DNA from: Tipula vernalis | Lineage: Eukaryota > Arthropoda > Insecta > Diptera > Tipulidae | Direction: 5' to 3' | Assembly: GCA_958295665.1 (NCBI GenBank) | Contig: OY282558.1 | Coordinates: 50,351,389-50,415,388 of the forward strand | DNA: 64,000 nt | Part shown: positions 1-11,699 of the stretch, piece by piece | How the letters are laid out: each line of letters starts with the position of its first letter | How positions within the stretch are numbered: position 1 is the stretch's first letter | The notes under the pieces: generated by a model | The model's database searches: none | What the model was told of the DNA's origin: nothing | What the model saw: only the letters and a program-made list of their open reading frames with translations | Translations under genes and position numbers: made by a program

Positions 1-1
1 A

Positions 2-17
2 AATTGTCACAGCAATT
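2..17. repeat. Inverted repeat 1 of the monomer (AATTG/CAATT)
   Basis: AATTG at u2-u6 pairs with CAATT at u13-u17 across a 6-base loop. It recurs in nearly every monomer. The u173 A>C variant lies just outside the stem, and the GTGACAG form (for example near 15,897, 16,588 and 20,721) changes only the loop. Confidence 0.8.
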
Positions 18-20
18 ACA

Positions 21-32
21 GGTCTCGAAACC
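21..32. repeat. Imperfect palindrome 2 (GGTCTCGAAACC)
   Basis: A 12-bp dyad with five of six base pairs matching. The alternative haplotype GGTTCCGAAACC, frequent from about 15.7 kb onward, also keeps five of six pairs, with the mismatch moved one step inward. It includes a GGTCTC (BsaI) site, absent from the alternative haplotype, so that digest would separate the two monomer classes. Confidence 0.75.
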
Positions 33-82
33 TATTGATAGAGGTATCAACCATCGTAATCGGAGCATTTTAGATTTTTGCC

Positions 83-106
83 GCCCAAAAAGTTGTGGGC
101 TATAGC
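83..106. repeat. GC-rich hairpin plus 8-bp palindrome
   Basis: GCCCA (u83-u87) and TGGGC (u96-u100) form a 5-bp GC-rich stem with an 8-base loop that contains the variable u92. The 3' arm runs directly into GCTATAGC (u99-u106), a perfect 8-bp palindrome. It is retained in most monomers. Short deletions, duplications and insertions in the array cluster here: within or beside this motif at 7,670, 18,399, 23,064, 28,105, 29,310, 34,310, 56,235 and 63,931. A protein-binding or structure-forming role is only an inference. Confidence 0.8.
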
Positions 107-116
107 ACAGTTGATT

Positions 117-131
117 TTCAATAAAATTGAA
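117..131. repeat. AT-rich dyad TTCAAT-AAA-ATTGAA with AATAAA hexamer
   Basis: TTCAAT (u117-u122) and ATTGAA (u126-u131) form a perfect 6-bp inverted repeat around AAA. AATAAA at u121-u126 matches the animal polyadenylation hexamer on the plus strand. Variants: u121 A>T gives ATTAAA; u115 T>G with u123 A>T lengthens the dyad to 7+1+7; u123 A>C keeps the dyad but loses AATAAA; u119 C>G and u127 T>A weaken the dyad. Confidence 0.8.
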
Positions 132-132
132 T

Positions 133-143
133 TTTCTAAGAAA
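133..143. repeat. 11-bp palindrome TTTCT-A-AGAAA
   Basis: A perfect 5+1+5 inverted repeat at u133-u143, conserved in most monomers. With the u117-u131 dyad it forms a 27-bp tract (u117-u143) almost wholly made of inverted-repeat arms. It is changed at 37,647 and 42,491, where a shared G>A gives a run of six A, and at 42,661-42,664 and 48,147. Confidence 0.75.
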
Positions 144-1499
144 TGTTTAGAAATAATCGAGCAATCAAAATGAAAATTGTCACAGCAATTACAGGTCTCG
201 AAACCTATTGATAGAGGTATCAACCATCGTAATCGGAGCATTTTAGATTTTAGCCGCCCAAAAACTTGTGGGCTATAGCACAGTTGATTTTCAATAAAAT
301 TGAATTTTCTAAGAAATGTTTAGAAATAATCGAGCAATCAAAATGAAAATTGTCACAGCAATTACAGGTCTCGAAACCTATTGATAGAGGTATCAACCAT
401 CGTAATCGGAGCATTTTAGATTTTAGCCGCCCAAAAACTTGTGGGCTATAGCACAGTTGATTTTCAATAAAATTGAATTTTCTAAGAAATGTTTAGAAAT
501 AATCGAGCAATCAAAATGAAAATTGTCACAGCAATTACAGGTCTCGAAACCTATTGATAGAGGTATCAACCATCGTAATCGGACCATTTTAGATTTTTGC
601 CGCCCAAAAAGTTGTGGGCTATAGCACAGTTGATTTTCAATAAAATTGAATTTTCTAAGAAATGTTTAGAAATAATCGAGCAATCAAAATGAAAATTGTC
701 ACAGCAATTACAGGTCTCGAAACCTATTGATAGAGGTATCAACCATCGTAATCGGACCATTTTAGATTTTTGCCGCCCAAAAAGTTGTGGGCTATAGCAC
801 AGTTGATTTTCAATAAAATTGAATTTTCTAAGAAATGTTTAGAAATAATCGAGCAATCAAAATGAAAATTGTCACAGCAATTACAGGTCTCGAAACCTAT
901 TTATAGAGGTATCAACCATCGTAATCGGAGCATTTTAGATTTTAGCCGCCCAAAAACTTGTGGGCTATAGCACAGTTGATTTTCAATAAAATTGAATTTT
1001 CTAAGAAATGTTTAGAAATAATCGAGCAATCAAAATGAAAATTGTCACAGCAATTACAGGTCTCGAAACCTATTGATAGAGGTATCAACCATCGTAATCG
1101 GAGCATTTTAGATTTTAGCCGCCCAAAAACTTGTGGGCTATAGCACAGTTGATTTTCAATAAAATTGAATTTTCTAAGAAATGTTTAGAAATAATCGAGC
1201 AATCAAAATGAAAATTGTCACAGCAATTACAGGTCTCGAAACCTATTGATAGAGGTATCAACCATCGTAATCGGAGCATTTTAGATTTTAGCCGCCCAAA
1301 AACTTGTGGGCTATAGCACAGTTGATTTTCAATAAAATTGAATTTTCTAAGAAATGTTTAGAAATAATCGAGCAATCAAAATGAAAATTGTCACAGCAAT
1401 TACAGGTCTCGAAACCTATTGATAGAGGTATCAACCATCGTAATCGGACCATTTTAGATTTTTGCCGCCCAAAAAGTTGTGGGCTATAGCACAGTTGAT

Positions 1500-1560
1500 T
1501 TTCATTAAAATTGAATTTTCTAAGAAATTACAGGTCTCGAAACCTATTGATAGAGGTATC
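1500..1560 (+). repeat. Monomer with 45-bp deletion (junction near 1,528)
   Basis: The sequence passes directly from TAAGAAAT (u144) to TACAGG (u17 of the next unit). Forty-five bases are lost (u145 to u16 of the next unit). The junction shares a short AAT with the deleted end, which suggests a microhomology or slippage event. The unit carries the CATTAAA form. Confidence 0.9.
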
Positions 1561-4500
1561 AACCATCGTAATCGGAGCATTTTAGATTTTTGCCGCCCAA
1601 AAAGTTGTGGGCTATAGCACAGTTGATTTTCAATAAAATTGAATTTTCTAAGAAATGTTTAGAAATAATCGAGCAATCAAAATGAAAATTGTCACAGCAA
1701 TTACAGGTCTCGAAACCTATTGATAGAGGTATCAACCATCGTAATCGGAGCATTTTAGATTTTAGCCGCCCAAAAACTTGTGGGCTATAGCACAGTTGAT
1801 TTTCAATAAAATTGAATTTTCTAAGAAATGTTTAGAAACAATCGAACAATCAAAATGAAAATTGTCACAGCAATTACAGGTCTCGAAACCTATTGATAGA
1901 GGTATCAACCATCGTAATCGGACCATTTTAGATTTTTGCCGCCCAAAAAGTTGTGGGCTATAGCACAGTTGATTTTCATTAAAATTGAATTTTCTAAGAA
2001 ATGTTTAGAAATAGTCGAGCAATCAAAATGAAAATTGTCACAGCAATTACAGGTCTCGAAACCTATTGATAGAGGTATCAACCATCGTAATCGGAGCATT
2101 TTAGATTTTTGCCGCCCAAAAAGTTGTGGGCTATAGCACAGTTGATTTTCAATAAAATTGAATTTTCTAAGAAATGTTTAGAAATAATCGAGCAATCAAA
2201 ATGAAAATTGTCACAGCAATTACAGGTCTCGAAACCTATTGATAGAGGTATCAACCATCGTAATCGGACCATTTTAGATTTTTGCCACCCAAAAAGTTGT
2301 GGGCTATAGCACAGTTGATTTTCAATAAAATTGAATTTTCTAAGAAATGTTTAGAAATAATCGAGCAATCAAAATGAAAATTGTCACAGCAATTACAGGT
2401 CTCGAAACCTATTGATAGAGGTATCAACCATCGTAATCGGAGCATTTTAGATTTTTGCCGCCCAAAAAGTTGTGGGCTATAGCACAGTTGATTTTCAATA
2501 AAATTGAATTTTCTAAGAAATGTTTAGAAATAATCGAGCAATCAAAATGAAAATTGTCACAGCAATTACAGGTCTCGAAACCTATTGATAGAGGTATCAA
2601 CCATCGTAATCGGACCATTTTAGATTTTAGCCGCCCAAAAACTTGTGGGCTATAGCACAGTTGATTTTCAATAAAATTGAATTTTCTAAGAAATGTTTAG
2701 AAATAATCGAGCAATCAAAATGAAAATTGTCACAGCAATTACAGGTCTCGAAACCTATTGATAGAGGTATCAACCATCGTAATCGGAGCATTTTAGATTT
2801 TAGCCGCCCAAAAACTTGTGGGCTATAGCACAGTTGATTTTCAATAAAATTGAATTTTCTAAGAAATGTTTAGAAATAATCGAGCAATCAAAATGAAAAT
2901 TGTCACAGCAATTACAGGTCTCGAAACCTATTGATAGAGGTATCAACCATCGTAATCGGAGCATTTTAGATTTTAGCCGCCCAAAAACTTGTGGGCTATA
3001 GCACAGTTGATTTTCAATAAAATTGAATTTTCTAAGAAATGTTTAGAAATAATCGAGCAATCAAAATGAAAATTGTCACAGCAATTACAGGTCTCGAAAC
3101 CTATTGATAGAGGTATCAACCATCGTAATCGGACCATTTTAGATTTTTGCCGCCCAAAAAGTTGTGGGCTATAGCACAGTTGATTTTCATTAAAATTGAA
3201 TTTTCTAAGAAATGTTTAGAAATAATCGAGCAATCAAAATGAAAATTGTCACAGCAATTACAGGTCTCGAAACCTATTGATAGAGGTATCAACCATCGTA
3301 ATCGGACCATTTTAGATTTTTGCCGCCCAAAAAGTTGTGGGCTATAGCACAGTTGATTTTCAATAAAATTGAATTTTCTAAGAAATGTTTAGAAATAATC
3401 GAGCAATCAAAATGAAAATTGTCACAGCAATTACAGGTCTCGAAACCTATTGATAGAGGTATCAACCATCGTAATCGGAGCATTTTAGATTTTAGCCGCC
3501 CAAAAACTTGTGGGCTATAGCACAGTTGATTTTCAATAAAATTGAATTTTCTAAGAAATGTTTAGAAATAATCGAGCAATCAAAATGAAAATTGTCACAG
3601 CAATTACAGGTCTCGAAACCTATTGATAGAGGTATCAACCATCGTAATCGGAGCATTTTAGATTTTAGCCGCCCAAAAACTTGTGGGCTATAGCACAGTT
3701 GATTTTCAATAAAATTGAATTTTCTAAGAAATGTTTAGAAATAATCGAGCAATCAAAATGAAAATTGTCACAGCAATTACAGGTCTCGAAACCTATTGAT
3801 AGAGGTATCAACCATCGTAATCGGAGCATTTTAGATTTTAGCCGCCCAAAAACTTGTGGGCTATAGCACAGTTGATTTTCAATAAAATTGAATTTTCTAA
3901 GAAATGTTTAGAAACAATCGAACAATCAAAATGAAAATTGTCACAGCAATTACAGGTCTCGAAACCTATTGATAGAGGTATCAACCATCGTAATCGGACC
4001 ATTTTAGATTTTAGCCGCCCAAAAAGTTGTGGGCCATAGCACAGTTGATTTTCATTAAAATTGAATTTTCTAAGAAATGTTTAGAAATAATCGAGCAATC
4101 AAAATGAAAATTGTCACAGCAATTACAGGTCTCGAAACCTATTGATAGAGGTATCAACCATCGTAATCGGACCATTTTAGATTTTTGCCGCCCAAAAAGT
4201 TGTGGGCTATAGCACAGTTGATTTTCATTAAAATTGAATTTTCTAAGAAATGTTTAGAAATAATCGAGCAATCAAAATGAAAATTGTCACAGCAATTACA
4301 GGTCTCGAAACCTATTGATAGAGGTATCAACCATCGTAATCGGAGCATTTTAGATTTTTGCCGCCCAAAAAGTTGTGGGCTATAGCACAGTTGATTTTCA
4401 TTAAAATTGAATTTTCTAAGAAATGTTTAGAAATAATCGAGCAATCAAAATGAAAATTGTCACAGCAATTACAGGTCTCGAAACCTATTGATAGAGGTAT

Positions 4501-7500
4501 CAACCATCGTAATCGGAGCATTTTAGATTTTTGCCGCCCAAAAAGTTGTGGGCTATAGCACAGTTGATTTTCAATAAAATTGAATTTTCTAAGAAATGTT
4601 TAGAAATAATCGAGCAATCAAAATGAAAATTGTCACAGCAATTACAGGTCTCGAAACCTATTGATAGAGGTATCAACCATCGTAATCGGAGCATTTTAGA
4701 TTTTAGCCGCCCAAAAACTTGTGGGCTATAGCACAGTTGATTTTCAATAAAATTGAATTTTCTAAGAAATGTTTAGAAATAATCGAGCAATCAAAATGAA
4801 AATTGTCACAGCAATTACAGGTCTCGAAACCTATTGATAGAGGTATCAACCATCGTAATCGGACCATTTTAGATTTTTGCCGCCCAAAAACTTGTGGGCT
4901 ATAGCACAGTTGATTTTCAATAAAATTGAATTTTCTAAGAAATGTTTAGAAATAATCGAGCAATCAAAATGAAAATTGTCACAGCAATTACAGGTCTCGA
5001 AACCTATTGATAGAGGTATCAACCATCGTAATCGGAGCATTTTAGATTTTTGCTGCCCAAAAAGTTGTGGGCTATAGCACAGTTGATTTTCAATAAAATT
5101 GAATTTTCTAAGAAATGTTTAGAAATAATCGAGCAATCAAAATGAAAATTGTCACAGCAATTACAGGTCTCGAAACCTATTGATAGAGGTATCAACCATC
5201 GTAATCGGACCATTTTAGATTTTTGCCGCCCAAAAAGTTGTGGGCTATAGCACAGTTGATTTTCATTAAAATTGAATTTTCTAAGAAATGTTTAGAAATA
5301 ATCGAGCAATCAAAATGAAAATTGTCACAGCAATTACAGGTCTCGAAACCTATTGATAGAGGTATCAACCATCGTAATCGGAGCATTTTAGATTTTTGCC
5401 GCCCAAAAAGTTGTGGGCTATAGCACAGTTGATTTTCAATAAAATTGAATTTTCTAAGAAATGTTTAGAAATAATCGAGCAATCAAAATGAAAATTGTCA
5501 CAGCAATTACAGGTCTCGAAACCTATTGATAGAGGTATCAACCATCGTAATCGGAGCATTTTAGATTTTAGCCGCCCAAAAACTTGTGGGCTATAGCACA
5601 GTTGATTTTCAATAAAATTGAATTTTCTAAGAAATGTTTAGAAATAATCGAGCAATCAAAATGAAAATTGTCACAGCAATTACAGGTCTCGAAACCTATT
5701 GATAGAGGTATCAACCATCGTAATCGGAGCATTTTAGATTTTAGCCGCCCAAAAACTTGTGGGCTATAGCACAGTTGATTTTCAATAAAATTGAATTTTC
5801 TAAGAAATGTTTAGAAATAATCGAGCAATCAAAATGAAAATTGTCACAGCAATTACAGGTCTCGAAACCTATTGATAGAGGTATCAACCATCGTAATCGG
5901 ACCATTTTAGATTTTTGCCGCCCAAAAAGTTGTGGGCTATAGCACAGTTGATTTTCATTAAAATTGAATTTTCTAAGAAATGTTTAGAAATAATCGAGCA
6001 ATCAAAATGAAAATTGTCACAGCAATTACAGGTCTCGAAACCTATTGATAGAGGTATCAACCATCGTAATCGGAGCATTTTAGATTTTTGCCGCCCAAAA
6101 AGTTGTGGGCTATAGCACAGTTGATTTTCAATAAAATTGAATTTTCTAAGAAATGTTTAGAAATAATCGAGCAATCAAAATGAAAATTGTCACAGCAATT
6201 ACAGGTCTCGAAACCTATTGATAGAGGTATCAACCATCGTAATCGGAGCATTTTAGATTTTAGCCGCCCAAAAACTTGTGGGCTATAGCACAGTTGATTT
6301 TCAATAAAATTGAATTTTCTAAGAAATGTTTAGAAATAATCGAGCAATCAAAATGAAAATTGTCACAGCAATTACAGGTCTCGAAACCTATTGATAGAGG
6401 TATCAACCATCGTAATCGGAGCATTTTAGATTTTTGCTGCCCAAAAAGTTGTGGGCTATAGCACAGTTGATTTTCATTAAAATTGAATTTTCTAAGAAAT
6501 GTTTAGAAATAATCGAGCAATCAAAATGAAAATTGTCACAGCAATTACAGGTCTCGAAACCTATTGATAGAGGTATCAACCATCGTAATCGGAGCATTTT
6601 AGATTTTTGCCGCCCAAAAAGTTGTGGGCTATAGCACAGTTGATTTTCAATAAAATTGAATTTTCTAAGAAATGTTTAGAAATAATCGAGCAATCAAAAT
6701 GAAAATTGTCACAGCAATTACAGGTCTCGAAACCTATTGATAGAGGTATCAACCATCGTAATCGGACCATTTTAGATTTTTGCCGCCCAAAAAGTTGTGG
6801 GCTATAGCACAGTTGATTTTCATTAAAATTGAATTTTCTAAGAAATGTTTAGAAATAATCGAGCAATCAAAATGAAAATTGTCACAGCAATTACAGGTCT
6901 CGAAACCTATTGATAGAGGTATCAACCATCGTAATCGGAGCATTTTAGATTTTTGCTGCCCAAAAAGTTGTGGGCTATAGCACAGTTGATTTTCAATAAA
7001 ATTGAATTTTCTAAGAAATGTTTAGAAATAATCGAGCAATCAAAATGAAAATTGTCACAGCAATTACAGGTCTCGAAACCTATTGATAGAGGTATCAACC
7101 ATCGTAATCGGACCATTTTAGATTTTTGCCGCCCAAAAAGTTGTGGGCTATAGCACAGTTGATTTTCATTAAAATTGAATTTTCTAAGAAATGTTTAGAA
7201 ATAATCGAGCAATCAAAATGAAAATTGTCACAGCAATTACAGGTCTCGAAACCTATTGATAGAGGTATCAACCATCGTAATCGGAGCATTTTAGATTTTA
7301 GCCGCCCAAAAACTTGTGGGCTATAGCACAGTTGATTTTCAATAAAATTGAATTTTCTAAGAAATGTTTAGAAATAATCGAGCAATCAAAATGAAAATTG
7401 TCACAGCAATTACAGGTCTCGAAACCTATTGATAGAGGTATCAACCATCGTAATCGGAGCATTTTAGATTTTAGCCGCCCAAAAACTTGTGGGCTATAGC

Positions 7501-7660
7501 ACAGTTGATTTTCAATAAAATTGAATTTTCTAAGAAATGTTTAGAAATAATCGAGCAATCAAAATGAAAATTGTCACAGCAATTACAGGTCTCGAAACCT
7601 ATTGATAGAGGTATCAACCATCGTAATCGGAGCATTTTAGATTTTTGCCGCCCAAAAAGT

Positions 7661-7680
7661 TGTGGGCTATGCACAGTTGA
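7661..7680 (+). repeat. 1-bp deletion in the 8-bp palindrome
   Basis: GGGCTATGCACAG lacks one A of the usual GCTATAGC (u104). It shifts the minus-strand open frame, which therefore stops early. Confidence 0.9.
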
Positions 7681-8700
7681 TTTTCAATAAAATTGAATTT
7701 TCTAAGAAATGTTTAGAAATAATCGAGCAATCAAAATGAAAATTGTCACAGCAATTACAGGTCTCGAAACCTATTGATAGAGGTATCAACCATCGTAATC
7801 GGAGCATTTTAGATTTTTGCCGCCCAAAAACTTGTGGGCTATAGCACAGTTGATTTTCAATAAAATTGAATTTTCTAAGAAATGTTTAGAAATAATCGAG
7901 CAATCAAAATGAAAATTGTCACAGCAATTACAGGTCTCGAAACCTATTGATAGAGGTATCAACCATCGTAATCGGAGCATTTTAGATTTTAGCCGCCCAA
8001 AAACTTGTGGGCTATAGCACAGTTGATTTTCAATAAAATTGAATTTTCTAAGAAATGTTTAGAAATAATCGAGCAATCAAAATGAAAATTGTCACAGCAA
8101 TTACAGGTCTCGAAACCTATTGATAGAGGTATCAACCATCGTAATCGGACCATTTTAGATTTTTGCCGCCCAAAAAGTTGTGGGCTATAGCACAGTTGAT
8201 TTTCATTAAAATTGAATTTTCTAAGAAATGTTTAGAAATAATCGAGCAATCAAAATGAAAATTGTCACAGCAATTACAGGTCTCGAAACCTATTGATAGA
8301 GGTATCAACCATCGTAATCGGAGCATTTTAGATTTTTGCCGCCCAAAAAGTTGTGGGCTATAGCACAGTTGATTTTCAATAAAATTGAATTTTCTAAGAA
8401 ATGTTTAGAAATAATCGAGCAATCAAAATGAAAATTGTCACAGCAATTACAGGTCTCGAAACCTATTGATAGAGGTATCAACCATCGTAATCGGACCATT
8501 TTAGATTTTAGCCGCCCAAAAACTTGTGGGCTATAGCACAGTTGATTTTCAATAAAATTGAATTTTCTAAGAAATGTTTAGAAATAATCGAGCAATCAAA
8601 ATGAAAATTGTCACAGCAATTACAGGTCTCGAAACCTATTGATAGAGGTATCAACCATCGTAATCGGAGCATTTTAGATTTTTGCTGCCCAAAAAGTTGT

Positions 8701-8720
8701 GGGCTATAGCACAAGTTGAT
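8701..8720 (+). repeat. 1-bp insertion next to the palindrome
   Basis: An extra A in GCACAAGTTG at about 8,713. The shift fuses the open frames of two adjacent monomers on the minus strand into one of 112 codons at 8,508-8,846, an accidental by-product. Confidence 0.9.
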
Positions 8721-10785
8721 TTTCAATAAAATTGAATTTTCTAAGAAATGTTTAGAAATAATCGAGCAATCAAAATGAAAATTGTCACAGCAATTACAGG
8801 TCTCGAAACCTATTGATAGAGGTATCAACCATCGTAATCGGAGCATTTTAGATTTTTGCCGCCCAAAAAGTTGTGGGCTATAGCACAGTTGATTTTCAAT
8901 AAAATTGAATTTTCTAAGAAATGTTTAGAAATAATCGAGCAATCAAAATGAAAATTGTCACAGCAATTACAGGTCTCGAAACCTATTGATAGAGGTATCA
9001 ACCATCGTAATCGGAGCATTTTAGATTTTTGCCGCCCAAAAAGTTGTGGGCTATAGCACAGTTGATTTTCAATAAAATTGAATTTTCTAAGAAATGTTTA
9101 GAAATAATCGAGCAATCAAAATGAAAATTGTCACAGCAATTACAGGTCTCGAAACCTATTGATAGAGGTATCAACCATCGTAATCGGAGCATTTTAGATT
9201 TTAGCCGCCCAAAAACTTGTGGGCTATAGCACAGTTGATTTTCAATAAAATTGAATTTTCTAAGAAATGTTTAGAAATAATCGAGCAATCAAAATGAAAA
9301 TTGTCACAGCAATTACAGGTCTCGAAACCTATTGATAGAGGTATCAACCATCGTAATCGGAGCATTTTAGATTTTTGCCGCCCAAAAAGTTGTGGGCTAT
9401 AGCACAGTTGATTTTCAATAAAATTGAATTTTCTAAGAAATGTTTAGAAATAATCGAGCAATCAAAATGAAAATTGTCACAGCAATTACAGGTCTCGAAA
9501 CCTATTGATAGAGGTATCAACCATCGTAATCGGACCATTTTAGATTTTTGCCGCCCAAAAAGTTGTGGGCTATAGCACAGTTGATTTTCATTAAAATTGA
9601 ATTTTCTAAGAAATGTTTAGAAATAATCGAGCAATCAAAATGAAAATTGTCACAGCAATTACAGGTCTCGAAACCTATTGATAGAGGTATCAACCATCGT
9701 AATCGGAGCATTTTAGATTTTTGCCGCCCAAAAAGTTGTGGGCTATAGCACAGTTGATTTTCAATAAAATTGAATTTTCTAAGAAATGTTTAGAAATAAT
9801 CGAGCAATCAAAATGAAAATTGTCACAGCAATTACAGGTCTCGAAACCTATTGATAGAGGTATCAACCATCGTAATCGGACCATTTTAGATTTTTGCCGC
9901 CCAAAAAGTTGTGGGCTATAGCACAGTTGATTTTCAATAAAATTGAATTTTCTAAGAAAAGTTTAGAAATAATCGAGCAATCAAAATGAAAATTGTCACA
10001 GCAATTACAGGTCTCGAAACCTATTGATAGAGGTATCAACCATCGTAATCGGAGCATTTTAGATTTTAGCCGCCCAAAAACTTGTGGGCTATAGCACAGT
10101 TGATTTTCAATAAAATTGAATTTTCTAAGAAATGTTTAGAAATAATCGAGCAATCAAAATGAAAATTGTCACAGCAATTACAGGTCTCAAAACCTATTGA
10201 TAGAGGTATCAACCATCGTAATCGGAGCATTTTAGATTTTTGCCGCCCAAAAAGTTGTGGGCTATAGCACAGTTGATTTTCAATAAAATTGAATTTTCTA
10301 AGAAATGTTTAGAAATAATCGAGCAATCAAAATGAAAATTGTCACAGCAATTACAGGTCTCGAAACCTATTGATAGAGGTATCAACCATCGTAATCGGAC
10401 CATTTTAGATTTTTGCCGCCCAAAAACTTGTGGGCTATAGCACAGTTGATTTTCAATAAAATTGAATTTTCTAAGAAATGTTTAGAAATAATCGAGCAAT
10501 CAAAATGAAAATTGTCACAGCAATTACAGGTCTCGAAACCTATTGATAGAGGTATCAACCATCGTAATCGGACCATTTTAGATTTTTGCCGCCCAAAAAG
10601 TTGTGGGCTATAGCACAGTTGATTTTCATTAAAATTGAATTTTCTAAGAAATGTTTAGAAATAATCGAGCAATCAAAATGAAAATTGTCACAGCAATTAC
10701 AGGTCTCGAAACCTATTGATAGAGGTATCAACCATCGTAATCGGACCATTTTAGATTTTAGCCGCCCAAAAACTTGTGGGCTATA

Positions 10786-10821
10786 GCACAGTTGATTTTC
10801 AATGCACAGTTGATTTTCAAT
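10786..10821 (+). repeat. 18-bp tandem duplication inside a monomer
   Basis: gcacagttgattttcaat (u105-u122) occurs at 10,786-10,803 and is repeated exactly at 10,804-10,821. The duplicated piece runs from the GC end of the palindrome into the first arm of the AT-rich dyad. Confidence 0.95.
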
Positions 10822-11676
10822 AAAATTGAATTTTCTAAGAAATGTTTAGAAATAATCGAGCAATCAAAATGAAAATTGTCACAGCAATTACAGGTCTCGA
10901 AACCTATTGATAGAGGTATCAACCATCGTAATCGGACCATTTTAGATTTTTGCCGCCCAAAAACTTGTGGGCTATAGCACAGTTGATTTTCAATAAAATT
11001 GAATTTTCTAAGAAATGTTTAGAAATAATCGAGCAATCAAAATGAAAATTGTCACAGCAATTACAGGTCTCGAAACCTATTGATAGAGGTATCAACCATC
11101 GTAATCGGAGCATTTTAGATTTTTGCCGCCCAAAAAGTTGTGGGCTATAGCACAGTTGACTTTCAATAAAATTGAATTTTCTAAGAAATGTTTAGAAATA
11201 ATCGAGCAATCAAAATGAAAATTGTCACAGCAATTACAGGTCTCGAAACCTATTGATAGAGGTATCAACCATCGTAATCGGACCATTTTAGATTTTTGCC
11301 GCCCAAAAAGTTGTGGGCTATAGCACAGTTGATTTTCAATAAAATTGAATTTTCTAAGAAATGTTTAGAAATAATCGAGCAATCAAAATGAAAATTGTCA
11401 CAGCAATTACAGGTCTCGAAACCTATTGATAGAGGTATCAACCATCGTAATCGGACCATTTTAGATTTTTGCCGCCCAAAAAGTTGTGGGCTATAGCACA
11501 GTTGATTTTCAATAAAATTGAATTTTCTAAGAAATGTTTAGAAATAATCGAGCAATCAAAATGAAAATTGTCACAGCAATTACAGGTATCGAAACCTATT
11601 GATAGAGGTATCAACCATCGTAATCGGACCATTTTAGATTTTAGCCGCCCAAAAACTTGTGGGCTATAGCACAGTT

Positions 11677-11699
11677 GAGTTTCAATTAAATTGAATTTT
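11677..11699. repeat. u115/u123 double variant: extended perfect dyad (first of seven)
   Basis: Two linked changes, T>G at u115 and A>T at u123, turn the dyad into TTCAATTAAATTGAA, a 7+1+7 perfect inverted repeat, and change AATAAA to ATTAAA. Further copies begin at 12,888, 13,580, 14,445, 17,040, 17,905 and 19,097. Most are followed by GAGTAATC (u162 C>T) in the same monomer; the copy at 17,040 lacks it. All seven lie between 11.6 and 19.1 kb. Confidence 0.85.

Larger units (their letters stand above)
1..173 (+). repeat. Reference monomer (u1-u173)
   Basis: First complete monomer, used here as the coordinate system. By hand count it has 58 G/C and 115 A/T. The GC-rich part is u80-u106; the most AT-rich part is u111-u158. 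It contains five CpGs (u26, u55, u61, u82 and u159). It carries several short inverted repeats, annotated separately, and an AATAAA hexamer at u121-u126. The sequence does not match the alphoid monomer of primates and contains no CENP-B box. Confidence 0.95.
1..11100 (+). repeat. Left subfamily block
   Basis: Distinctive features by eye: the u121 A>T (CATTAAA) variant in about 14 monomers, near 1,503, 1,979, 3,189, 4,053, 4,226, 4,399, 5,265, 5,957, 6,477, 6,823, 7,168, 8,206, 9,590 and 10,628; the u82 C>T (TGCTGCCC) variant near 5,053, 6,437, 6,956 and 8,694; no u173 A>C; no GGTTCCG; no u166 C>G. Two linked haplotypes dominate: u79 A with u92 C, and u79 T with u92 G. Both occur with either base at u65. 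The right boundary is gradual, between about 10.8 and 11.9 kb. Confidence 0.8.

Noticed and set aside
99..106. CTATAG/TATA core as a promoter in each monomer
   Set aside because: GCTATAGC is a short palindrome in a satellite with no associated initiator, gene or consistent downstream element; a TATA-like word alone is not evidence of a promoter.
47..241. A 64-codon ATG-initiated open frame on the minus strand, repeated in most monomers (M-L/V-RLRWLIPLS...), possibly an array of small protein genes
   Set aside because: Each frame (195 bp) is longer than the 173-bp period, so neighbours overlap by 22 bp, and because 173 leaves remainder 2 on division by 3 they rotate through all three frames. 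Variable sites mostly change the amino acid (L/V, E/G/D, N/K, D/H, W/C, F/L), and u79 A puts a stop near the end. No promoter, ribosome site or single-copy context accompanies them.
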